Origin: Planctomycetaceae bacterium
GTDB lineage: Bacteria; Planctomycetota; Planctomycetia; Planctomycetales; Planctomycetaceae
Direction: 5' to 3'
NCBI GenBank assembly: GCA_947463775.1
Contig: CANHVD010000054.1
Location: 1 to 15,762, forward strand
Length of the DNA: 15,762 bases
Shown: positions 1 through 6,321 of the stretch, piece after piece
Layout of the letters: each line of letters starts with the position of its first letter
Position numbering within the stretch: the first letter of the stretch is position 1
The notes under the pieces: generated by a model
Told to the model about the DNA's origin: nothing
The model's input: the letters and a program-made list of their open reading frames with translations, nothing else
Databases searched by the model: none
Program-made: the position numbers and the translations under genes

Positions 1-341
1 ATCAGTCCGACGACGAACGGCTTGAGTTCTGTGGCACCGGAAGGATTGCTGTAGCGAAGCCAGTGAACCCCACCGCGAGCCGTCGGAGCAATGGTCACTG
101 TGGCCGTATCGCGTTTTTCTCCGAGAGCCCACGTGATGCTGTCCGCTTCGGAGTGCAGCTTGACTTCTCCGTCTCCTGCTTTGCCCGTCAGCTTGACTTC
201 AAAGGAAGTTCCTCGCTGACCCCCTGGCGGAAACAAGCGATCGATGGCCGGTGGCTCACCGGCCACAAGTATCGAACCGCCGAGAAGGAACAGGGGAGAA
301 AGCAATACAGAAGGGAAATTGAAAGATCTTGAGGCGGGCAT
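1..341 (-). CDS. Secreted protein, N-terminal part only (runs off left edge); planctomycete PPC-like N-terminus
   Basis: An open frame reads from an ATG at 341-339 to the left edge without a stop, giving 113 codons. The start MPASRSFNFPSVLLSPLFLL is followed by GGSILVAGEPPAID, which fits a Sec signal peptide of about 28 residues with cleavage near VAG. The mature part opens with the stretch LFPPGGQRGTSFEVKLTG and continues as a beta-rich domain (ITWALGEKRDTATVTIAPTA, then GGVHWLRYSNPSGATELKPF). This opening is typical of large planctomycete exported proteins that carry bacterial pre-peptidase (PPC)-like beta-sandwich domains; the rest of the protein, including any catalytic domain, lies outside the window. 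The start codon comes one base after the stop of the upstream membrane protein gene, so the two are probably co-transcribed and translationally coupled. The exact function cannot be told from this fragment. Confidence 0.8.
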   Translation of the reverse strand, partial: MPASRSFNFPSVLLSPLFLLGGSILVAGEPPAIDRLFPPGGQRGTSFEVKLTGKAGDGEVKLHSEADSITWALGEKRDTATVTIAPTARGGVHWLRYSNPSGATELKPFVVGL

Positions 342-342
342 G

Positions 343-903
343 TTATTGGCAATTCGAAATGATACGCCCGACCTCATTAACGAGGTCGGTGAAGTTGGCG
401 AGATTTCGGGAGTCGAATCGATAAACGGCGGGACTCAGATGATACTCGCGAAGCACTCGAGATACGATGAATACTTGAAAATCCGGCATCACTCTCTGGA
501 ATTGGTAATCGTGCTCCAGGCTGTCGTCAGGGCGAATTTTCTCCACCGGGACCATGAAGAATTCCGCGACTGCTGCACGCACGAAAACAGCCAGTTGCGT
601 ACTCATCACCTCATACCCGGCGGAAAATGTGCGTTCATCCATGTCAGGTCTGTTTTCAAGATGCTGACGCACGAGGCCCTTCTGAGCACTTAGCTTCTGA
701 AGGTCGCGAACAGCGAGGGCGATTGTTGCGACAAAGGCCAGACCTCCAATTGCGAAGAACTGCATCAATGGTGAAATATGTTGATTGTCGACAAAACTGG
801 CTCTGATCCGGCCGAGCAGCGCAAAAACAATCGCAACGGTCAGTGCCAGCTTCAGAATTCGTGTCGCATTCATGAACGCCAATTTCAAAATCCCTGCGTT
901 CAT
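343..903 (-). CDS. Small two-helix membrane protein with degenerate acyl-carrier-protein-like C-terminus
   Basis: The 186-residue protein starts at ATG 903-901. This start is preferred over a TTG 13 codons upstream (942) because a GGAG stands 8 bases before it. Two hydrophobic segments lie at about residues 16-31 and 47-65, so the protein is probably anchored in the inner membrane with a soluble C-terminal domain of about 115 residues. That domain contains VAEFFMVPVEKIRPDDSLEHDY and, near the end, FTDLVNEV. The order (helix, loop with I-x-P-D-x-S-L-x-x-D, helix, closing helix with DLV) resembles acyl carrier proteins, but the phosphopantetheine serine that should follow the aspartate by a few residues is not present (YQFQR). 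The ACP resemblance is inference from reading and could be coincidental. It is tightly coupled to the secreted-protein gene downstream (1-base gap). Confidence 0.75.
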   Translation of the reverse strand: MNAGILKLAFMNATRILKLALTVAIVFALLGRIRASFVDNQHISPLMQFFAIGGLAFVATIALAVRDLQKLSAQKGLVRQHLENRPDMDERTFSAGYEVMSTQLAVFVRAAVAEFFMVPVEKIRPDDSLEHDYQFQRVMPDFQVFIVSRVLREYHLSPAVYRFDSRNLANFTDLVNEVGRIISNCQ

Positions 904-1117
904 CGGGTGTGCTCCGGATAGTTTATTGGCGAGGCGACTCAACAGTCTGCTGCGACGGTCAGGACTGTTCAGTTCGATTGTTCCGATTCTGACGACTTAA
1001 AGATCGAACGCAACAGTGACTGTTTCAAACCTGCATCAGATACGTGTGGTAGGTTCAGAGTGCGGTGATGCGTTTGTCGTCAGATTTCTGATGGCCCCGT
1101 TTGTCAGTGAGCCACGA
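904..1117. promoter_or_regulatory. Divergent intergenic region, probable promoters for both directions
   Basis: The two flanking genes are transcribed away from each other, so both need a promoter here. No convincing pair of -35 and -10 boxes could be picked by eye. If the ABC ATPase used the GTG at 1016 or ATG at 1091, the right part of this region would be coding; the frame is open from 1016. Confidence 0.4.
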
Positions 1118-1891
1118 ATGATCCGAGTTCAGGGACTCTTCAAGGAATTCGACGACCCCAGAAGCGGAGTTTTCCGCGCGCTGGACGACGTGACGTTCGA
1201 AGTGCGCCCGGGAGAAATCTACGGACTGCTTGGCCCCAACGGTGCTGGCAAGACGACGTGTCTGCGAATTCTGAGCACGGTGCTGCGGCCCACTCGAGGC
1301 CTTGTGGAAGTGGACGGTATTAACGTCGTTCGCAACCCGGAAGGTGTTCGCTCCCGAATTGGCTTTATGTCCTGCAACACGGGCATTTATGACCGCATGA
1401 CCGCCTGGGAAATGGTGGAGTACTACGGTCGGCTCTACGGAATTCCTGAAGAAAAGCTGCAGGCCCGCATCACTGAGATCTTCAACGTCCTGCAGATGAA
1501 TGACATTCGAGATCGGCTGGGCGGCAAGATGTCGACCGGAATGAAACAAAAGGTTTCGATCGCTCGTACGATTGTTCACGATCCGCCGGTCATCATCTTT
1601 GATGAACCCACCTCCGGACTGGACGTCCTTGTCGCGCGGGCGGTGCTGCAGGCCGTATCATCTCTACGTGATCAGGGTAAATGCATCATCTTTTCGACTC
1701 ACATTATGCGTGAAGTTGAGAAGCTCTGTAACCGCATCGGGATCATTCATCGCGGAAAGATTCTGGCGGAGGGGACGCTTCCGGAACTGGCCGACAAATA
1801 CCAGCAGCCTGATGTCGAAGAATTGTTCTTTGACCTGATACAGCGTCGTGAAGAAGAGGTTCGTAACTCCGGGGCAAACTCGGAAGCCTGA
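1118..1891 (+). CDS. natA: ABC transporter ATP-binding protein, NatA-like
   Basis: This is the ATPase of an ABC-2 type exporter; with the permease encoded next to it, it should couple ATP hydrolysis at the inner membrane to export of an unknown substrate (in the name-giving Bacillus system NatAB exports sodium). In the 257-residue protein from ATG 1118, Walker A GPNGAGKT is at 39-46, the signature STGMKQK at 139-145, Walker B VIIFDEP at 158-164, the D-loop SGLD just after, and the switch histidine in STHIM at 195. The usual Q-loop glutamine is replaced (GFMSCNTGIYDRMT). The start MIRVQGLFKEFDD is where family members usually begin; the frame is open upstream and GTG 1016 or ATG 1091 would add 34 or 9 residues, but these lack a good ribosome site and the added residues look non-native. 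The stop is 8 bases from the permease ATG, so the two form an operon. Confidence 0.93.
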   Translation: MIRVQGLFKEFDDPRSGVFRALDDVTFEVRPGEIYGLLGPNGAGKTTCLRILSTVLRPTRGLVEVDGINVVRNPEGVRSRIGFMSCNTGIYDRMTAWEMVEYYGRLYGIPEEKLQARITEIFNVLQMNDIRDRLGGKMSTGMKQKVSIARTIVHDPPVIIFDEPTSGLDVLVARAVLQAVSSLRDQGKCIIFSTHIMREVEKLCNRIGIIHRGKILAEGTLPELADKYQQPDVEELFFDLIQRREEEVRNSGANSEA

Positions 1892-1894
1892 GGA
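1890..1894 (+). promoter_or_regulatory. Ribosome binding site deciding the permease start
   Basis: A GAGGA overlaps the stop codon of the ATPase gene and stands 5 bases before ATG 1900. It favours ATG 1900 over the in-frame TTG at 1897 as start of the permease gene. Confidence 0.7.
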
Positions 1895-1899
1895 TTTTG

Positions 1900-4410
1900 A
1901 TGAGCTGGAAAAACATCAGACTTGTCTTTCTTCGCGAAGTGCGAGATCAGCTTCGAGATCGACGTACGCTGTTCATGATTACCATTCTGCCGGTGCTGCT
2001 GTACCCCATGCTGGGGCTGGGCATTGTCGAAATGATGCTGACTTTCAGCGAGCAGCCGCGCGTTGTTGTGATCCTCAATGCTGATGATTTGCCTACGTCT
2101 CCTGCTCTGCTGGACCAGTCCGGCATTGGTGAGGAGTGGTTTGAAAACGGAGCGGAAGAGACCTCAAAACTCCGAGTACTGGCTGAGCGAACTCCGCAGG
2201 CTGGTAACGAAGAGAAGTCTGCTCGACGACCTCGACGAGGAGAGAAAACGGACGAAGAGTTACTGGCCGTTGCTCATCAACTCGCTGAAAAGATCGAAAC
2301 GTTGCATGGTCTTCGCCCGGTGGCAGATGAATCGATGGAGGCAACGGCTACGCCGCAACCGACGAGTGCTGAGTCACCTGAATCAAACACCAGTTCTACA
2401 ATATCTTCTACAGACAAAACGGCTGAAGCCGCATCGACAGAAGCGAAGCTGACAGCGGCTCAGAATGACATCAGTCAGCAGTTCGGGACGAGCGGATTTC
2501 AGGTTTTGGTGATTATTCCGAAGGGTTATCGAGCTGCAATGGAAGCCATGCAGCGAGAGATTCAGACGTCCTCGTCGGCGACCACAGGTGTCGACGCGAA
2601 GGCCGTTGCGACTCGAGTCCCACCTGTACTTGTTGTACGCAACAGTGCAGACGACAAGTCGATGGTGGCGTTTGGTCGAGTCCAGAAGGCTCTGCAGTCA
2701 TGGGAAGATGCTGTCCGGAAGTTTAGTTTTGAGCAGGCCGGATTGCCAAAAGAGTTACAACATCCGGCACGATTAGCGTGGATCGAAGTCGCCCTTGAAG
2801 AACAGGTGGCGGCCAGTGTGTGGAGCAAAATGTTCCCGGCGTTGCTGGTCATCATGGCGTTGACCGGAGCGTTTTACCCGGCGATCGACCTCGGGGCCGG
2901 CGAGAAAGAACGCGGCACGATGGAGACATTGCTGATCAGTCCTGCCAAGCGAGTTGAACTGGTGCTCGGCAAGTTTGCCACAATTATGCTCTTCAGTACT
3001 GCGACTGCTCTCCTGAATCTGCTGAGTATGGGTCTGACCGGTCAGCAGATGTCGGCAGTAATGAGTGACGGTATGGCCAATCGAGTCAGCCTGGATTTTC
3101 CGGGCCTTGCACCTTTGGCCTGGCTGGTAATTCTCCTGCTGCCTTTGTCTGCTCTCTTCAGTGCGTTATGTCTGGCTCTGGCGACTTTTGCAAGGTCGAC
3201 AAAAGAAGGTCAATACTATCTGACGCCGTTGCTGATGGTTGTGATGGGGCTGACGATGTTCTGTCTGTCACCGGCCGTGGAGATGACGCCGCTTTACAGC
3301 GTGATTCCTGTCGTCAATGTGGCGCTGTTGTTGAAAGGGTTGCTGCTGAACTCCGCGAGTTCCGGCAATCTGGTTGTGTATGCGATACCGGTTTTGATCT
3401 CCAGTATTGGTTACAGCATGCTGGCGCTTTGGTGGGCGATCGAGCTCTATAACAGTGAAGACGTGTTGTTCCGTGAAGCCGAGAAGTTTGACATCCGGAT
3501 GTGGTTCCGACAGCTTCTGCGAACAAAAGATGCGGTCCCGGCACTGCCCGAAGCGGGCTTCTGCTTCATCCTGATTTTGATGCTGCAGTTTGTCGCGATG
3601 ACTTACATGAAGCCCGATCTCACCAACGGAGATCCGGGCCTGACGATGATGCGGCTGATCGTGATTCAGCAGTTGACGATGATCGCGTGTCCGGCAGTGT
3701 TTATGGGAATGCTTTTGACCACGAGTTTGCGGGCCACATTTCGCCTGCGAATGCCGTCCATAACCGCCATGGCGCTGGGGGTGGGGCTGGCGATTGTCGC
3801 TCATCCTTTGACCGTGGAACTGAGTCAGTTTTTGGTTGAGCATCAGGTGTTTCCGGAACTCCCCGAGTCAGCGCGACAGGTCATGGGGCTGATGAAGACC
3901 GGAGATAAGCCGACGTGGCTGCTTCTGCTCGTCTTTGCTGTGACCCCTGCGATTTGCGAAGAGTTGGCTTTCCGTGGATTTATTCTCAGCGGGCTGGCTC
4001 GTGGTGGTCGTCTGGCGATTGCGGTTGGTATTTCCAGCATGATGTTCGGGATCATCCATATGATACCGCAGCAGGCGTTCAATGCGGCCCTGTTGGGACT
4101 CGTGCTCGGGCTGCTGGCGATCTACAGTCGCAGCTTGTTTCCGGCCATGGCTTTCCACTTCTGCAACAACGCGATCGCCACATTTCACGCAGGTGAAGGT
4201 GGAAGAATCGTTGCTGACGGGGTTTTCTTTTCGCGCGACCCAGACGGCTTCCTGCGTTACGATGCACCGCTGCTGATTCTATGCGCTATCGCGGGCACTT
4301 TGATGATCATGCACATGATCAAAGTCGTCATACGAGATCAGGATGCGAAGCGTCGAGGCCTAGTGCCGGATTTTCGTGACCTTACAAAAGGCGAAGAGGT
4401 CATTGCGTAA
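1900..4410 (+). CDS. natB: ABC-2 permease (NatB-like) fused to a CPBP intramembrane protease
   Basis: An 836-residue inner-membrane protein. The N-terminal half is an ABC-2 permease: a first membrane helix at about 24-46, a long extracytoplasmic loop (about 50-308) with a Ser/Thr/Glu-rich low-complexity stretch, then a helix at about 312-330 followed by the conserved GEKERGTMETLLISP segment (about 334) and further helices to about 525. The C-terminal half is a CPBP (CAAX protease/bacteriocin-processing, ABI) domain with all three catalytic motifs: EELAFR (E687, E688, R692), FGIIH (F716-H720) and HFCNN (H753-N757). Such fusions are known in planctomycetes, and the intact motifs suggest an active glutamic intramembrane protease, perhaps processing the exported substrate or acting on the transporter itself; this role is inference. 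Most permeases of this type stop near 400 residues, so the length itself shows the fusion. Confidence 0.93.
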   Translation: MSWKNIRLVFLREVRDQLRDRRTLFMITILPVLLYPMLGLGIVEMMLTFSEQPRVVVILNADDLPTSPALLDQSGIGEEWFENGAEETSKLRVLAERTPQAGNEEKSARRPRRGEKTDEELLAVAHQLAEKIETLHGLRPVADESMEATATPQPTSAESPESNTSSTISSTDKTAEAASTEAKLTAAQNDISQQFGTSGFQVLVIIPKGYRAAMEAMQREIQTSSSATTGVDAKAVATRVPPVLVVRNSADDKSMVAFGRVQKALQSWEDAVRKFSFEQAGLPKELQHPARLAWIEVALEEQVAASVWSKMFPALLVIMALTGAFYPAIDLGAGEKERGTMETLLISPAKRVELVLGKFATIMLFSTATALLNLLSMGLTGQQMSAVMSDGMANRVSLDFPGLAPLAWLVILLLPLSALFSALCLALATFARSTKEGQYYLTPLLMVVMGLTMFCLSPAVEMTPLYSVIPVVNVALLLKGLLLNSASSGNLVVYAIPVLISSIGYSMLALWWAIELYNSEDVLFREAEKFDIRMWFRQLLRTKDAVPALPEAGFCFILILMLQFVAMTYMKPDLTNGDPGLTMMRLIVIQQLTMIACPAVFMGMLLTTSLRATFRLRMPSITAMALGVGLAIVAHPLTVELSQFLVEHQVFPELPESARQVMGLMKTGDKPTWLLLLVFAVTPAICEELAFRGFILSGLARGGRLAIAVGISSMMFGIIHMIPQQAFNAALLGLVLGLLAIYSRSLFPAMAFHFCNNAIATFHAGEGGRIVADGVFFSRDPDGFLRYDAPLLILCAIAGTLMIMHMIKVVIRDQDAKRRGLVPDFRDLTKGEEVIA

Positions 4411-4417
4411 CGCAATG
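4401..4417. terminator. Short dyad at the permease stop codon, possible shared terminator
   Basis: CATTGCG and CGCAATG form a perfect 7-bp stem with the stop codon TAA as the 3-base loop. It lies between two convergent genes, 7 bases from the stop of the lipoprotein gene on the other strand, so it could serve both. There is no clear T-run on either side, so it may not act as a simple intrinsic terminator. Confidence 0.45.
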
Positions 4418-4423
4418 CAGCCA

Positions 4424-5902
4424 TCATTTATTGAATCGCAGGTTATGGAACGACGCACTACGAACAGGTGCAGGAATGACTTCCGGTGCGACGTCTGTGG
4501 CCGGGGCATTATTGATTGGGTCAGGCGTTCCTCGTTGGCGATTCAGTTGAGCAATCTCGCGTTGAATCTCCATGCGCCTTGATTCAGCCGCCGCAAAGGA
4601 AGGATCTGCACTGACGGCTTCGTCAAAGAGTTGCTCGCAATTGCGGAGAGAGTTTTCATAGACAATCATCGCGACCTGATACTTCGCTGTGGCTTCATCG
4701 ACAGCCTGTTCAAAGTGAGGCAAGGCTTCATCAGGACGTCCGCAGCGAGCTAACGCCTGACCCAGCGCGTAGTGGATGTTTCGGTCGGATGGATTCGCTG
4801 TGGTTGCGACTTCAAGAATCTGAACGGCTTCTTCCCACTGGTCGCGGGATGCGTAAATCTTTGAAAGATGAACGGCCAGATGAGGCTGATCAGCCGCCAG
4901 CTGAATCACCTGCGACAACTGATCGTGAGACGCCACACCGACTGTCGCAGAATTCAACGGAGTTGATTCCGCCAACCGCGGCATTTTATCGAATGTCCGT
5001 ACGCGGCTGAGTTCTCGGCCTGTTTGGGCCACAATCAAGCAGTTTGGGACCTTTTCTTTCAGCTGACGTACACCGTCTTCAGTGACTCCCGTATTGATCA
5101 CGCTGAGTCCCTTGAGTTCCTTCAGGGTCTGCAGATGGACCAGACCGGCGTCTGTTATTTGCGTGTTATTGAGTGATAAATACCGCAGTTTTTCCCAGCG
5201 GTCAGCTCCAGCCAGACCGTCATCGGTGATGTCTGTGTTGGATGCGTCAAGCAGAATGAGTTCTGACGCGCCGGCCAGGGAACGCAGGCCTTCGTCCGTG
5301 ATCTTTGTTCCTTTGAGCTTGAGAGCTCGCAGTTTTGTAAGGCCAAGCAAACCGGCCATTGAAGCATCATGGATTTCGGTGCCGGTAAGATCCAGCTCAC
5401 GGACTTCCGGAAAGATCCCGACCGTCTGCAGCAGCGGATCGGTAATGCTGCTGAACGAAAGGTCGATCTCGACGATTGCTCCTGTTTCGTTGGGCTTGAG
5501 TTTTCCGCCGGACCGACGAAACGCTTCGACGACTTCTTCTGAGAGAGGTTCAGGCGCTGGGTCTGCGGGTTCCTGTAGCGAATCCGGCATTTGAATGTCC
5601 GCGGCTGGCGGGAACGGACTTTCCGGGCTGTTGAATTCGGAATCGTGTTGGCTGATCTTCTGTGACGGTTCTATCAGTCCGTCATCGCTGGTCTGCGGCC
5701 CTTTCGAGCTGTCTTCTTCGATACGTTTTTCGGCCGCTGTTTTTTCTGCGATCTGCGAAGCTGGAAATCCGAACCGGGTCGCACGGGGCATTTCGCGGAA
5801 AGTCGACCGGCAGCCTGCAAGACTGCTCACCAGCATCAGCGTCCACAGGAGTGAAGCTGAGCGAAGTCGAATCGCTGAAATGTGAAGACCGAGAAAAGGC
5901 AT
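4424..5902 (-). CDS. Lipoprotein with leucine-rich repeats and a C-terminal TPR region
   Basis: Read from ATG 5902, this is a 492-residue lipoprotein: residues 1-30 form a signal peptide (hydrophobic core SLLWTLMLVSSLAG) with lipobox LAGC and the lipidated cysteine at 31. A Ser/Glu/Pro-rich linker follows. About residues 135-300 hold five or six leucine-rich repeats of the planctomycete-type pattern LxxLxLxxTxITDxGL (ELDLTGTEIHDASM, ALKLKGTKITDEGL, LLDASNTDITDDGL, YLSLNNTQITDAGL, GLSVINTGVTEDGV). About 330-460 hold a TPR-like helical region (WEEAVQILEVATTANP, IHYALGQALARCGRPDEALP). Both parts are protein-interaction scaffolds, so a role as envelope-bound binding or assembly factor is plausible, but the partner is unknown. 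In-frame upstream starts at 5929 and 6001 exist, but they would put over nine charged residues before the signal peptide. It is convergent with the permease and divergent from the cadherin-like gene. Confidence 0.85.
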   Translation of the reverse strand: MPFLGLHISAIRLRSASLLWTLMLVSSLAGCRSTFREMPRATRFGFPASQIAEKTAAEKRIEEDSSKGPQTSDDGLIEPSQKISQHDSEFNSPESPFPPAADIQMPDSLQEPADPAPEPLSEEVVEAFRRSGGKLKPNETGAIVEIDLSFSSITDPLLQTVGIFPEVRELDLTGTEIHDASMAGLLGLTKLRALKLKGTKITDEGLRSLAGASELILLDASNTDITDDGLAGADRWEKLRYLSLNNTQITDAGLVHLQTLKELKGLSVINTGVTEDGVRQLKEKVPNCLIVAQTGRELSRVRTFDKMPRLAESTPLNSATVGVASHDQLSQVIQLAADQPHLAVHLSKIYASRDQWEEAVQILEVATTANPSDRNIHYALGQALARCGRPDEALPHFEQAVDEATAKYQVAMIVYENSLRNCEQLFDEAVSADPSFAAAESRRMEIQREIAQLNRQRGTPDPINNAPATDVAPEVIPAPVRSASFHNLRFNK

Positions 5903-6149
5903 CCGTGCGAATCTTTCAGGATCGTCCATGATCGTGGGCTGGCAATCACTGCGCAGACGAATCTTTCTTCGGTTGCTTTGGTTTCGATCGCACAGACTCA
6001 TGGGATGTGTCAGGGAGATTCTTTGTCCATCGTGGACGTCGCTCTCTTTATGGCGGAAGTACGGTTCTGGGCAGATTCGCGGTTTGATCTGATTTCATAG
6101 GCTCTGCTGCTTGAAGTCGAGATGTGTGACTCTTCATTTCAATCGCTAC

Positions 6150-6235
6150 AGCCCGCACAGGTTAATACCCACCCCTGGCATGATGACATTCGGCAACAAC
6201 CTGTTCCGACAGGGCAACAAATGCGGGCTATTTTT
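6150..6235 (+). other. Candidate structured RNA element or attenuator
   Basis: AGCCCGCA (6150-6157) and TGCGGGCT (6222-6229) are perfect complements 64 bases apart. Inside lies a 5-bp stem with a TCCG tetraloop (CCTGT 6200-6204, ACAGG 6209-6213), itself flanked by two copies of GGCAACAA. ATTTTTG follows the outer stem at once on the plus strand. The layout suits a folded leader or an intrinsic terminator in front of the gene at 6322; it matches no riboswitch family that I recognise. Confidence 0.35.
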
Positions 6236-6279
6236 GCACAGGTTGAAATCGATCACTGACCTTTTATTCAGCGGTTCAT

Positions 6280-6293
6280 GAAACGATCGTTTC
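6280..6293. promoter_or_regulatory. 14-bp perfect palindrome, possible operator
   Basis: GAAACGATCGTTTC is a perfect palindrome 28 bases before the start of the cadherin-like gene. Its place suits a dimeric repressor site. About one perfect 14-bp palindrome is expected by chance in a window this long, so the position is the main argument. Confidence 0.3.
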
Positions 6294-6321
6294 GTGGTTC
6301 GCTTCCCAACTTCTCAAAATA

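Larger units (their letters stand above)
5903..6321. other. Divergent intergenic region with several small dyads, no supported gene
   Basis: The 419 bases between the lipoprotein start and the cadherin-like gene hold no convincing gene. They must carry promoters in both directions. Visible structure: an 8-bp inverted repeat enclosing a smaller hairpin (6150-6229) followed by a T-run, a repeated GCACAGGTT (6155-6163 and 6236-6244), a repeated GGCAACAA (6192-6199 and 6213-6220) and a 14-bp palindrome (6280-6293). A short leader frame (6278-6322) ends exactly on the next start. Confidence 0.6.

Noticed and set aside
244..693. Plus-strand open frame of 149 codons over the left-hand genes
   Set aside because: It lies antisense to the membrane protein and secreted-protein genes, whose minus-strand frames have a signal peptide, membrane helices and a good ribosome site; the plus-strand product shows no domain.
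904..1117. ABC ATPase starting at GTG 1016
   Set aside because: The extra 34 residues resemble no NatA N-terminus and there is no ribosome site; ATG 1118 matches the family start.
1055..1579. 174-codon minus-strand frame over the ABC ATPase gene
   Set aside because: It is antisense to Walker A, signature and other intact ABC motifs on the plus strand.
3268..3843. Long minus-strand frame inside the permease gene
   Set aside because: The product is rich in His, Gln and Arg with no hydrophobic core, as expected for the antisense of membrane-helix codons; the plus strand codes for a clear permease.
6183..6281. 32-codon frame in the structured intergenic region (MTFGNNLFRQGNKCG...)
   Set aside because: It is short, has no ribosome site, and overlaps the inverted repeats, which explain the sequence better.
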